Positions 53,295-61,382 of a DNA stretch of 64,000 nt are shown piece by piece. The DNA comes from Texas Phoenix palm phytoplasma (GTDB taxonomy: Bacteria > Bacillota_I > Bacilli_A > Acholeplasmatales > Acholeplasmataceae), in the NCBI RefSeq assembly GCF_005774685.2, contig NZ_VBRA02000004.1:1-64000 (forward strand), read 5' to 3'. Each line of letters begins with the position of its first letter. Position 1 is the first letter of the stretch. The translations under genes and the position numbers were made by a program. The notes beneath the pieces were generated by a model. It made no database searches and was not told the DNA's origin. It was given only the letters and a program-made list of their open reading frames with translations.

Positions 53295-53821
53295 TAAAAA
53301 TTTTATTAATATAAATTAGAAATTTTTGAAAAATAATATATTTTAAAAAATTTATTAAAATTACTTTTGTAATTAACAAAAAAAAATATTAATTTCAATA
53401 ATTTAATAGATATTAATAATTAATTATATGTATTTCCTGTTATTTATTTTATATATATTTTTTTGTATCAGTCTTATTATTTAATTTATATATTTTTGCT
53501 TAATTTTTAATTATTTTAAATTAAAATTTTATTTTTTTGTTTATTTTTTTTTTTTTTTAGTTTATTTCTTTATTATTTTCAATAAATCTTTTCAATAACA
53601 ACATTAGAAATTAATGTTTTATTTAACATTAAATTTATTTATTTATATATTTTTTTCGATTTTCAAAATGCATAGTATTAAAATTAATATTATATTATAT
53701 TAAACTTTAATTAAATTTTTCTTTCTTTCGATGCATTCTTATACATATAAATTATATACTAAAATATTTTGAAATACAAATTAAAAAAATTAATTTTTTT
53801 AAATAAAAAAAGTAAATGAAG

Positions 53822-53850
53822 TTGACAAAACATTATTTAAATTATACAAT
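53822..53850 (+). promoter_or_regulatory. Strong promoter for the amino-acid ABC operon
   Basis: Consensus TTGACA (53822-53827), 17-bp spacer, TACAAT (53845-53850). Confidence 0.7.
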
Positions 53851-54132
53851 AAAACTAATATTTAAATTTATTTTGTTTTTTTTGTATTTTGTTTTGAAAG
53901 AATTTCCTTAATTTATGAAAAATAATTTTAATGAACTTTTTAAACAATTATAAATTTAACAATAAAATATTAAAAATAAATTTTTTAATAAAAAAATAAA
54001 TTAAATAAAAAAAAATAAAAATAAATATTATTAAATAATTAAAATAAATAATTTAAAATATTAAATTTTAATTTTAAGTTGTTTTTTAATTAAAAAATAA
54101 TCTTTATGTTTTGTTTAAGAAGAGGTAAATTA

Positions 54133-54867
54133 ATGAATCATTGTCTTATTGAAATAAAAAATTTAAACAAGTCTTTTATTAATCATGCTGTTTTAAAAAA
54201 TATTAATTTACGAATTAAATCTAAAGAAATAATAACTATTATTGGACATTCTGGTTCAGGGAAATCTACTTTATTAAGATGTTTAAATTTACTAGAAAGA
54301 CCGGATTCAGGAGAAATTTTAATAAATGGAAGAAATATTTTAACTAAAGATTTTCCTTTGTCTTATTTAAGAAGTAAAGTGGGTATGGTTTTCCAAAATT
54401 TTAATTTATTTGATAAAAGAACAGTTTTAGAAAATTGTTGTTTAGCTCCTATGAAAGTTTTGAATTTAACAAAAGAAAAGGCAAAGAAAAATGCTTTTTT
54501 GAAATTAGAAGAAGTAGGTATGGAAAAATTTGCTCACAAAAGTGTTGAAAAACTTTCCGGAGGGCAAAAACAAAAAGTTGCTATTGCTAGGGCTTTATGC
54601 ATGTATCCTAGAGTTCTTCTTTTAGATGAACCTACTTCCGCTTTGGATCCTGAATCTTCTCAAGAAATTCTTAGGATATTACAGAAATTATCGAAACATA
54701 AAGATATGACTTTAATAATTGTAACTCATGAAATGAAATTTGCTAAAAAAGTATCTCATCAAATTTGTTTCATGGAAAAAGGTAGAATTGTAGAAAAAGG
54801 AAAATCTAGAGATATTTTTGAAACTAATGATTATCCAAAAGCTAAGTCTTTTTTTGAAGATTTTTGA
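54133..54867 (+). CDS. Polar amino-acid ABC importer ATPase (GlnQ/ArtP-like)
   Basis: Walker A GHSGSGKSTLLRCLNLLE, Q-loop VFQNFNLFDKRTVLEN, signature LSGGQKQKVAIARAL, Walker B VLLLDEPTSALDPE and the H-loop VTHEMKFA are those of the polar amino-acid family. ATG 54133 with AGAGG 7 bases upstream is preferred over ATG 54106. The next gene on the strand is the fused binding protein-permease, so the two form a complete importer. The substrate cannot be told from sequence. Confidence 0.93.
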   Translation: MNHCLIEIKNLNKSFINHAVLKNINLRIKSKEIITIIGHSGSGKSTLLRCLNLLERPDSGEILINGRNILTKDFPLSYLRSKVGMVFQNFNLFDKRTVLENCCLAPMKVLNLTKEKAKKNAFLKLEEVGMEKFAHKSVEKLSGGQKQKVAIARALCMYPRVLLLDEPTSALDPESSQEILRILQKLSKHKDMTLIIVTHEMKFAKKVSHQICFMEKGRIVEKGKSRDIFETNDYPKAKSFFEDF

Positions 54868-55074
54868 TTTTTTTAATAATTTTTTTAAAATATTAATAAT
54901 TTAATAATATTTTTTTAATTAAAAAATTATTATTCTTTTTGCTTTATTTCTTAAAAAGATGGAAATTTATTTTCATTTATGTTTTAAAATTTAATTAAAA
55001 AATGAATGCAATTATCTAATTTTAAAAAAAACAAAAAACCATAAAGAAAGGTATTAATTAAAAATTAAATTGTT

Positions 55075-56766
55075 ATGTCGAATAAAATAAATAAAATAAA
55101 AAATTGTTATTTTTATATTAAAAAAAAATGGAATAAAATAATTAAAATATTTCTATTATGTACTTGTGTTTTTATTTTAATTTGGATGCATTATTTTGTT
55201 TTATTTTCTTTTAATAAGAAAAATAATCAAAATTTTTTTCAAGATAAAAAAAATGTAATTACGTTAGGTGTTCATAATAACATCCCTCCTTTTATTTTTG
55301 ATGGTTATGATGCTAAATATAGTGTGCCTACTGAAAATGGAGAAACTATTAGTGGTATTGATATTCTTTTATGTAAAGAATTAGCAGATCAAATGGGAAA
55401 AAAATTATCTATTAAAATTTATGATTTTGCTGGTCTTTTGTCTGCTTTAGAAACTGGAAAAGTTGATTTTGCTCTTGGTTTGATGAATGCTACTGACAAA
55501 CGTAAAGAAAAAATGTTGGTTGTTGAATATTGTGAACCAGAAGTAGGAATTATGGTAAGAAAAGAACACCAACCATTTTTCGAACAACATTTAGATAAAA
55601 AAGATAATATTATTTCTTTATCAAATTTAAGAAAATCATTTGATGAAAATTCTAAAATAAAATTATCTACAATGACTGGTTGTGTTTTTGATGAAAAAGT
55701 TAGAAATTATTTGGATAAAGATGAGCATAATGTTTTTGATAAAGATTCTATTTACTTAACTAGAGAAGATATAGTTAAGTGTGTTAATTTATTAGATAAA
55801 AAAGTTACTGATGTTTTGATATTGGATAAAATTTTGTTGGATAATTATATCGAAAATGATGAAGAGCAAAAGTTTGTTTCTTTTACTTTAAAAAATGATT
55901 TTGTAGTTAGTAATTTAGGTATGTTTATTAAAAAAAATAACCCAAATTTAAAATCAGAATTAGAAGAAGCTTTAACAAAAATAAAAAATAAAATGCCAAA
56001 TTATATGGATGTTTTTAAAGAAAAAGCTTTAGAAGATTTAAGATATGTTCAAAAAAAAATAAATTCTAATAAAAATGAAAGTTTTGTGAAAAAAATATTA
56101 ATTTCTTTTCCTTCATATATAAAAAGTTTTTTTATGTCTTTTATATTGGCTCTTGATGGACTTATTTTAGGTTTTTTTGCAGCTTTATTTTTAGTTAAAA
56201 TTAAAATATTTTCTGAAGATATAGAGAAAAACAGTTTTCTTTTCTATATTAGAAAATGGTTTTTTATTGCAATTGAATTTTTTATTAATTTTTTAAAATC
56301 TGTTCCTATATCAGTTCAAGCTTTGTTATTTTTTAATTTATTTATAAGTAGTTTTGATGTTTTTAAAGGTTTTTTAGGTACTTTTTATATATCTTTAATT
56401 GTTATTGTTTTAAACACAGCAGCAAATCTTATGCATATTATGATTGAAAATATTAGGTTTTTAGACCAGGGTCAAATAGAAGCAGCTTATGCTTTGGGAA
56501 TGGAAAAAAAGCAAGTTTTTCGTTATATTATTTTTGATCAAAGTATAAAAAGAACCTATCCTTCTATTTTTTCACAATTTTTAAATAATATTAAAGATAC
56601 TGCTTTATTTTCTATTATTGGATTAATGAGTCTTTTGTGGACTGCTCAAAGAAATATCTCTATTACTTATGATTCTGTTATTCCTTATTTTATTGTTAGT
56701 TTAATTTATTTTGTTTTAGTTTCTTTTACTAATTTATTAGTTTTTTTTACTCAAAAAGATAAATAA
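55075..56766 (+). CDS. Amino-acid ABC importer, binding protein fused to permease
   Basis: After a membrane anchor (about 22-45) comes a type II solute-binding domain (about 60-310): VITLGVHNNIPPFIF, SGIDILLCKELADQMGKKL, ALETGKVDFALGLMNATDKRKE. The permease domain (about 345-555) has the EAA loop GQIEAAYALGMEKKQVFRYI followed by FLNNIKDTALFSIIG. This is the GlnPH-type arrangement in which each dimer carries its own tethered binding domains. The nearest purine-rich sequence (AAAGAAAGG, 55041-55049) is 25 bases before the ATG. A long hairpin terminator follows. Confidence 0.92.
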   Translation: MSNKINKIKNCYFYIKKKWNKIIKIFLLCTCVFILIWMHYFVLFSFNKKNNQNFFQDKKNVITLGVHNNIPPFIFDGYDAKYSVPTENGETISGIDILLCKELADQMGKKLSIKIYDFAGLLSALETGKVDFALGLMNATDKRKEKMLVVEYCEPEVGIMVRKEHQPFFEQHLDKKDNIISLSNLRKSFDENSKIKLSTMTGCVFDEKVRNYLDKDEHNVFDKDSIYLTREDIVKCVNLLDKKVTDVLILDKILLDNYIENDEEQKFVSFTLKNDFVVSNLGMFIKKNNPNLKSELEEALTKIKNKMPNYMDVFKEKALEDLRYVQKKINSNKNESFVKKILISFPSYIKSFFMSFILALDGLILGFFAALFLVKIKIFSEDIEKNSFLFYIRKWFFIAIEFFINFLKSVPISVQALLFFNLFISSFDVFKGFLGTFYISLIVIVLNTAANLMHIMIENIRFLDQGQIEAAYALGMEKKQVFRYIIFDQSIKRTYPSIFSQFLNNIKDTALFSIIGLMSLLWTAQRNISITYDSVIPYFIVSLIYFVLVSFTNLLVFFTQKDK

Positions 56767-56786
56767 TTAATTAGAAAATAATTTAT

Positions 56787-56851
56787 AAAAAAACATAAAA
56801 CATAAAAATATTTATTTAAAAGTAAAAATTTTTTATGTTTTTATGTTTTTT
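56787..56851 (+). terminator. Terminator of the amino-acid importer
   Basis: An arm with two CATAAAA units (56787-56808) pairs with its complement (56829-56851), about 21 bp with one bulge, ending in six T. Confidence 0.65.
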
Positions 56852-56852
56852 C

Positions 56853-56881
56853 TTGTAAAGAAAAGTAAAAAATATTATAAT
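56853..56881 (+). promoter_or_regulatory. Promoter-like boxes after the terminator
   Basis: TTGTAA (56853-56858), 17-bp spacer, TATAAT (56876-56881). No start codon with a usable frame follows for over 400 bases. Confidence 0.5.
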
Positions 56882-57123
56882 GTGGATATTATATTGTTAA
56901 TTATTTTAATTTTATCATTAATAAAATTAACTTTATATTTGTAATTTATTATAATTATTATTATCATTTAATATATATTAAAATTTTTTATATTTTTATA
57001 TTTTTTTATTAATTAATTTGTTTTTTTTAATTTGTTTTTTTAAATTTTTTTTTAATTTGTTTTTTTTTTTTTACATATGAATATAATTTTAAGTTTAAGT
57101 TAAATTTTAAAAATATTTTTACT

Positions 57124-57170
57124 TAATAATCTTTAAAAAAAACAATTAATTTAAAGATTATTATTTTTTA
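57124..57170 (+). terminator. Perfect 14-bp hairpin followed by T run
   Basis: TAATAATCTTTAAA (57124-57137) and TTTAAAGATTATTA (57150-57163) with a 12-base loop, then TTTTTTA. It lies upstream of 57313 and far from the previous gene. Confidence 0.6.
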
Positions 57171-57312
57171 TAATTTTTTTGGATTTTTTGAATTTAATTT
57201 AATTTTTTATGTTAATTAAGTATATTTTTTATAATTATTTTTAAATTAATAAAAATAAAAAAGAAAAGATTAAAAATCATTGTAAGAAAACAAAGAGGAT
57301 TATTGCTCTGTT

Positions 57313-58284
57313 ATGTTAGAGAGAAAAAATATTTTTATCAATAAAAAAATAGTTTATTGTTTTTATTTTTTAATAATTATATTATCTTTTTTTTTCACTG
57401 TTGCTTTTTCTTTAATGAATTTTTTTCATAAAGAAAAGCAATTTAGTAAAAATTTTAAAATAGGAAAATCTACTGGAGAACTTCTTATAGTAGATTGCAA
57501 AGCAGATTCTACAACTAAGAAAAATGAATTATTATCTTTGAATGATCCTTTTATTAATGATGAACAACAAACTTACACTATAGAAGAAACACATATAGTT
57601 AAATTAGATAGCAATCAAACTAAAAATAAAGCTGTAGATTTATTAAATAAATATAAATGGTTAAGTATTAATTATAAAATTTTTTTATTAGCAAAAAATA
57701 ATAATAGTAACGATGATTTAATGTTAATAAGTACTAAAAAAGGCCAAGATATAACAACTTCTATATATGATGAGAAATCTAATAGTGAAAAAGAATCTAG
57801 TATTTTTCCTACTCTTCTTTCTTATTCTAAAGTAGATAATAGTTCTAATAATAAACAACCTTATGTTGATGCTTCTGGCAAATTACAACGTCCTGAAATG
57901 TTAAAGAAATCAGCTTCTAACGCAAATGATGAATATTTTTCTTATGAAGTTTTGATACAAATACAAAGTAATATTACTTTAAATAAAGAAAATTTGAAAG
58001 ATTTTTTTGATTCTTATAATAGACACAATCATACTAAAAGAAGAAGTTATTCTGAATTTGCTAGTGATTACGATACTCCTTCTATAAAAATTATAGTAGA
58101 GTATGATTTAGTTGATGAAAATGGACGAGAACATTCTGCAAAATCAAGTAGAAAAGGTTCTTTAGGAATGAAATTACCAACTCAAGAAACACATGTTGAT
58201 AGTAAAAAAGGTGAAAAAATTTTAGTTAAAATAGTTAATTTAGAACAAAATAGAAATGTACAAACTAATACAATAAGCAATTAA
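57313..58284 (+). CDS. Single-span membrane protein, unknown (323 aa)
   Basis: A basic N-terminus and one membrane segment (about 11-36, FYFLIIILSFFFTVAF) are followed by about 285 polar residues predicted to face outside. The ectodomain has beta-type stretches (YEVLIQIQSNITL, SIKIIVEYDLVDENG, KILVKIVNLEQN) and Ser/Asn-rich linkers. Better folded blocks lie at about 55-160 and 205-310. The phrase V-x-(Y/F)DLV recurs in the next protein (SVDFDLVYNDN), possibly a shared fold. CAAAGAGG is 14 bases before the ATG. No family recognised. Confidence 0.65.
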   Translation: MLERKNIFINKKIVYCFYFLIIILSFFFTVAFSLMNFFHKEKQFSKNFKIGKSTGELLIVDCKADSTTKKNELLSLNDPFINDEQQTYTIEETHIVKLDSNQTKNKAVDLLNKYKWLSINYKIFLLAKNNNSNDDLMLISTKKGQDITTSIYDEKSNSEKESSIFPTLLSYSKVDNSSNNKQPYVDASGKLQRPEMLKKSASNANDEYFSYEVLIQIQSNITLNKENLKDFFDSYNRHNHTKRRSYSEFASDYDTPSIKIIVEYDLVDENGREHSAKSSRKGSLGMKLPTQETHVDSKKGEKILVKIVNLEQNRNVQTNTISN

Positions 58285-58316
58285 TAATTTTTATTTAAAA
58301 TTTTTATATTTTAAAT

Positions 58317-58350
58317 TTTTATAAGAAAATTTTAATATTTTCTTATAAAA
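58317..58350 (+). promoter_or_regulatory. Perfect 13-bp hairpin before a strong ribosome-binding site
   Basis: TTTTATAAGAAAA (58317-58329) and TTTTCTTATAAAA (58338-58350) with an 8-base loop. AAGGAAGG follows at once (58350-58357). It may protect or gate translation of the downstream message. Confidence 0.55.
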
Positions 58351-58365
58351 AGGAAGGAATTTTTT

Positions 58366-58377
58366 ATGAAAATTTAA
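58366..58377 (+). CDS. Three-codon upstream ORF (Met-Lys-Ile-stop)
   Basis: ATG AAA ATT TAA lies eight bases after AAGGAAGG, the best ribosome-binding sequence of this region. It ends two bases before the ATG of the 490-residue gene (58380). It may be a true minimal upstream ORF coupling initiation, or the scar of an altered start. Confidence 0.35.
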   Translation: MKI

Positions 58378-58379
58378 TT

Positions 58380-59852
58380 ATGTTTTTATATAAAAAAAAA
58401 AATAAAAAAAAATATTTTTTTATTTTTTTTTATACTTTTTTTGTTTTTTTGTTTCCCAATAATTTATTATATGCATCTGAAGGCGAAGAAATAGAAAAAG
58501 AAAATGTTTGTAATTTTATTAGTGCTAAAATACAAAAACCAAATGTGATTCAAATATCTAAAAAAAATAATCCTGATGGAATCTTATTGGAAAAAAAATA
58601 TGTTTTAAATGTTAAAAGTATTCCTGATAAATATTCTTTATTTTCAAAAAAAAAATCAGAAGAATTTCAAAAATATTATTTTCAAGTTTCGGTTATTGAT
58701 AATAAGAAAAAATCTTTAATAAAAACAGATAATGTTTTTCTTCATGTTAATGCTAAGATTTTTTTAGATTCTAAAGAAAATGATCAATTAGTTATTAAAG
58801 AAAAAACTGAACAATTTGATATTGAATTTTTTGTAAAAAATAATAATGGTATTTTTGAATCTAAATTTAAACAAACAAATGATGAAAAAAAAAATTTTAT
58901 GCAAAAAATTCCTTATGATGTTGAATCACAAGAAATTATGATTAAAGTTGGTCATAAATTTAATGTTTTCGGTATGGAAAGCGAAATAGAAAAAATTCCT
59001 TTTTCTTTAAGTGTTGATTTTGATTTAGTTTATAATGATAATTCTATTTGCGGAAAAGACTATGAAAAAATAAAATGTGTTCATTTAATTGATAAAATTA
59101 ATCCTCTATTTTCTAGAGAAGAAAAATTAGTTCAAAAATTAGTTGATAAAAAAAAATTTTATTTAATTAAGCATATTTTATTTCCTTTACAATCTCAAGA
59201 AAATATAAAAAAAATTTTAAAACAATTTTCTAATTTCAAATTTTATTCAAAATTTGAGGAAAATATATTAAACCATTATAAAGATAATAATTCATCAGAT
59301 TTTATAATTTTTTATATTAATAAACAAAATGATATTAAAATTTTTGATATAAATTCATTAGATAATATTTCTAATAAATTTGATTTTTTTAAAAATTTTT
59401 TTGATTTTGTTTTAAAGGAAAAAAATATAGAAAGAATTTTTATTTTATGGAATAAAAAAAATTATTCTCCTTTTGACGAAAAAACTTTTTCTAATCTTCA
59501 TTGTAAAATTTTTTTACCAAATGTAGGTTGTTTTTATTTGTGTTATCCGACTAGTACTATTTTAGGTTCTAATAAAAGTTATTATAATGATTTTATTACG
59601 AGAATGCATAGAAAATTTAATAAAGAACCAAATTTAAATAGTTTTTTTATATCATTAAAAGAACCTATTAATTTATTAGAAAAAATAAAACAATTTGAGA
59701 TTCAATATGAAAAATGTAAATTGGTTTCAACAACTGAAGATTTATTAGAATTAGATAAGGATTTTTATAAATTAAAATTTTATTTTGTTGAAGAAAATAA
59801 TTTGGGAATTAAAAATAATAATTTAAATTTTAATAATAATGAAATAGAATAA
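58380..59852 (+). CDS. Secreted protein of unknown function with cleavable signal peptide (490 aa)
   Basis: The N-terminus is a textbook Sec signal: a Lys-rich start, a hydrophobic core FFIFFYTFFVFLFP and a likely cleavage site after LLYA (before SEGEE, about residue 33). No other membrane segment is present, so the mature protein of about 457 residues should be released outside the cell. The mature N-terminal half has beta-strand patterns (KYYFQVSVID, FDIEFFVKNNNG, FSLSVDFDLVYND). The C-terminal half looks alpha/beta (DFIIFYINKQNDIKIFD, IERIFILWNKKNYSPFD, GCFYLCYPTSTILG). No family recognised. A secreted phytoplasma protein acts in plant or insect host cells, so this is an effector candidate by location only. 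Confidence 0.7.
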   Translation: MFLYKKKNKKKYFFIFFYTFFVFLFPNNLLYASEGEEIEKENVCNFISAKIQKPNVIQISKKNNPDGILLEKKYVLNVKSIPDKYSLFSKKKSEEFQKYYFQVSVIDNKKKSLIKTDNVFLHVNAKIFLDSKENDQLVIKEKTEQFDIEFFVKNNNGIFESKFKQTNDEKKNFMQKIPYDVESQEIMIKVGHKFNVFGMESEIEKIPFSLSVDFDLVYNDNSICGKDYEKIKCVHLIDKINPLFSREEKLVQKLVDKKKFYLIKHILFPLQSQENIKKILKQFSNFKFYSKFEENILNHYKDNNSSDFIIFYINKQNDIKIFDINSLDNISNKFDFFKNFFDFVLKEKNIERIFILWNKKNYSPFDEKTFSNLHCKIFLPNVGCFYLCYPTSTILGSNKSYYNDFITRMHRKFNKEPNLNSFFISLKEPINLLEKIKQFEIQYEKCKLVSTTEDLLELDKDFYKLKFYFVEENNLGIKNNNLNFNNNEIE

Positions 59853-59902
59853 AATTTATAAATTTTTTAAGAGGATAAAAATAAAAAAAGATAATACAAA
59901 TA

Positions 59903-61258
59903 ATGATTAAAATAGAAAATGGTAAAAATTTGATATTAGATAGCGATAGTGATTTTAATATTAATTTGTTTTTAAATATGTTTTTATTTTTTACTTTATG
60001 TTTTTTTTCTTTATATTTTTTATATATTAATAATAGTTTTGAAGAAGAAATTAAAAATTTAGAACAAAAAATAAATAATAATCAAAATAATGAAATTAAT
60101 AGTATTAATAATCTTAATAATCATGATGTAGTTTTGGATTTAGATCCTGATCAAATACAAAATATAATAGTTCCTATTGTTGAACAAAAATTTGAAAATC
60201 AAATGAAAGATTATAAAGATGATATAAATTATTTAATAGAACAAAATAAAGTTTTATCTTCTAATGAATATGTTTACAAAACATCTTCTTCTGCAAATTC
60301 TGAATTTGAAAACAATAATGGTTATAATAGTTGCGATAAAAATTCATTTGATAATAATCATTATAATATGGGAAATTATACGGAAAATAATAATTTATCA
60401 TCATTCAACAATTCTGATACTAAATTTTTTCCTAAAGATAAAAAAAATTTTATTCCTTTTGAAGATGTTATTGGTATGAATGAAGAAAAAAAAGCTTTAG
60501 AAGAATTTTTGAATTATTTAGAACATCCAGAAAATTATGATCCAGATGTTATAGGAGCTATAGACGCTCCTAGAGGAGTTATTTTATATGGTTGTCCAGG
60601 AACAGGAAAAACTTTACTTTCTAGAAGTTTATCAAAAAAAGCAGGACCTCAAGTAAGTTTTTATGAGTTAGCATCTCCTGAGTTTTCTTGTGGTATTTAT
60701 GGCGAAGGACCTGCAAAAGTACGTGATTTATTTAGAGATGTAAGAAACAATAATAAAAAACCTGAAATTAAAGCTTCTATTATATTTTTAGATGAATGTG
60801 AAGAAATTTTTAAAAATTTATCTAAATTAGGTGAAAATGTTAGTAAAGATTTAGCTAATATTGTTAATCAGTTTAAAACTGAGACTACAAGTGCTGATAA
60901 TGATCCTAAAAAACCTATTTTAATTATTGGCGCTACTAATCATTATGATAAATTAGATGAAGCTATTAAATCTCGTTTTGATTATCATATAGAAGTTAAA
61001 GTTTTTGATAAGGATTTTAGATTAGAATTTTTAAAACAAAGAATTCAAAAAAGAAATAATAAATATAATGAAGAAGCTAAAGATTATTTATTTAATACTG
61101 TTAATGAACTTATTGAGAATTTTCCTGAAGAAAAAAGAGCTAATAGAACATTAGAAAATTTTTTAAATTCTATAGTAAGGAATGCAGCTAAAAATAACCG
61201 ATCAATAGTAGAAAAACAAGATATTGAAACGTCTTATAAAAAAATTTTTCTATTATAA
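59903..61258 (+). CDS. Membrane-anchored FtsH-like AAA+ ATPase without peptidase domain
   Basis: One membrane segment (about 23-43), a coiled-coil (about 44-115), an Asn/Ser-rich linker, then an AAA+ domain (about 185-450). Visible are Walker A GCPGTGKT (230-237), pore-loop region PEFSCGIYGEGPAKVRDLF matching FtsH, Walker B IIFLDECE (293-300), sensor ATNHYDKLD and the arginine-finger segment IKSRFD. FtsH would continue with an HEXXH zinc protease domain; here the chain ends after the AAA+ lid. Such stand-alone AAA+ proteins beside FtsH are known to be multiplied in some phytoplasmas. Its substrate is unknown. It ends 124 bases from the convergent trypsin-module gene. Confidence 0.85.
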   Translation: MIKIENGKNLILDSDSDFNINLFLNMFLFFTLCFFSLYFLYINNSFEEEIKNLEQKINNNQNNEINSINNLNNHDVVLDLDPDQIQNIIVPIVEQKFENQMKDYKDDINYLIEQNKVLSSNEYVYKTSSSANSEFENNNGYNSCDKNSFDNNHYNMGNYTENNNLSSFNNSDTKFFPKDKKNFIPFEDVIGMNEEKKALEEFLNYLEHPENYDPDVIGAIDAPRGVILYGCPGTGKTLLSRSLSKKAGPQVSFYELASPEFSCGIYGEGPAKVRDLFRDVRNNNKKPEIKASIIFLDECEEIFKNLSKLGENVSKDLANIVNQFKTETTSADNDPKKPILIIGATNHYDKLDEAIKSRFDYHIEVKVFDKDFRLEFLKQRIQKRNNKYNEEAKDYLFNTVNELIENFPEEKRANRTLENFLNSIVRNAAKNNRSIVEKQDIETSYKKIFLL

Positions 61259-61382
61259 TTTAATTTTAACTTCCTCTATTATTAATAAATTAATAAAAAT
61301 ATTTTTAATAAAAAAAATAAAAAATAATAATTTAAAAATAAATTATTTTTTCATTAAAAATTAATTAAATATTTTGAAAAAA

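Larger units (their letters stand above)
53266..54132. other. Divergent intergenic region, znuA / amino-acid ABC importer
   Basis: Very A+T-rich. It contains a matching pair TCGATTTTCAAAATGCAT (53656-53673) and TTTCGATGCATTC (53726-53738) with a shared CGAT / ATGCAT core, and a strong + promoter at 53822-53850. The leader between that promoter and the ATG at 54133 is about 275 nt. No gene is supported. Confidence 0.55.
56767..57312. other. Gene-free stretch with promoter, tandem TTAATTTG repeats and hairpin
   Basis: After the terminator and promoter there is A/T filler, three imperfect TTTAATTTGTTTTTTT units (about 57011-57071) and a perfect 14-bp hairpin with T run (57124-57170). This is either a leader of the gene at 57313 with an attenuator, or a non-coding RNA. 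No frame other than an 8-codon one (57077) is seen. Confidence 0.5.

Noticed and set aside
59903-61258. FtsH/HflB protease
   Set aside because: AAA+ domain is FtsH-like, but the frame ends without HEXXH or the peptidase domain, and no shifted continuation was seen downstream.
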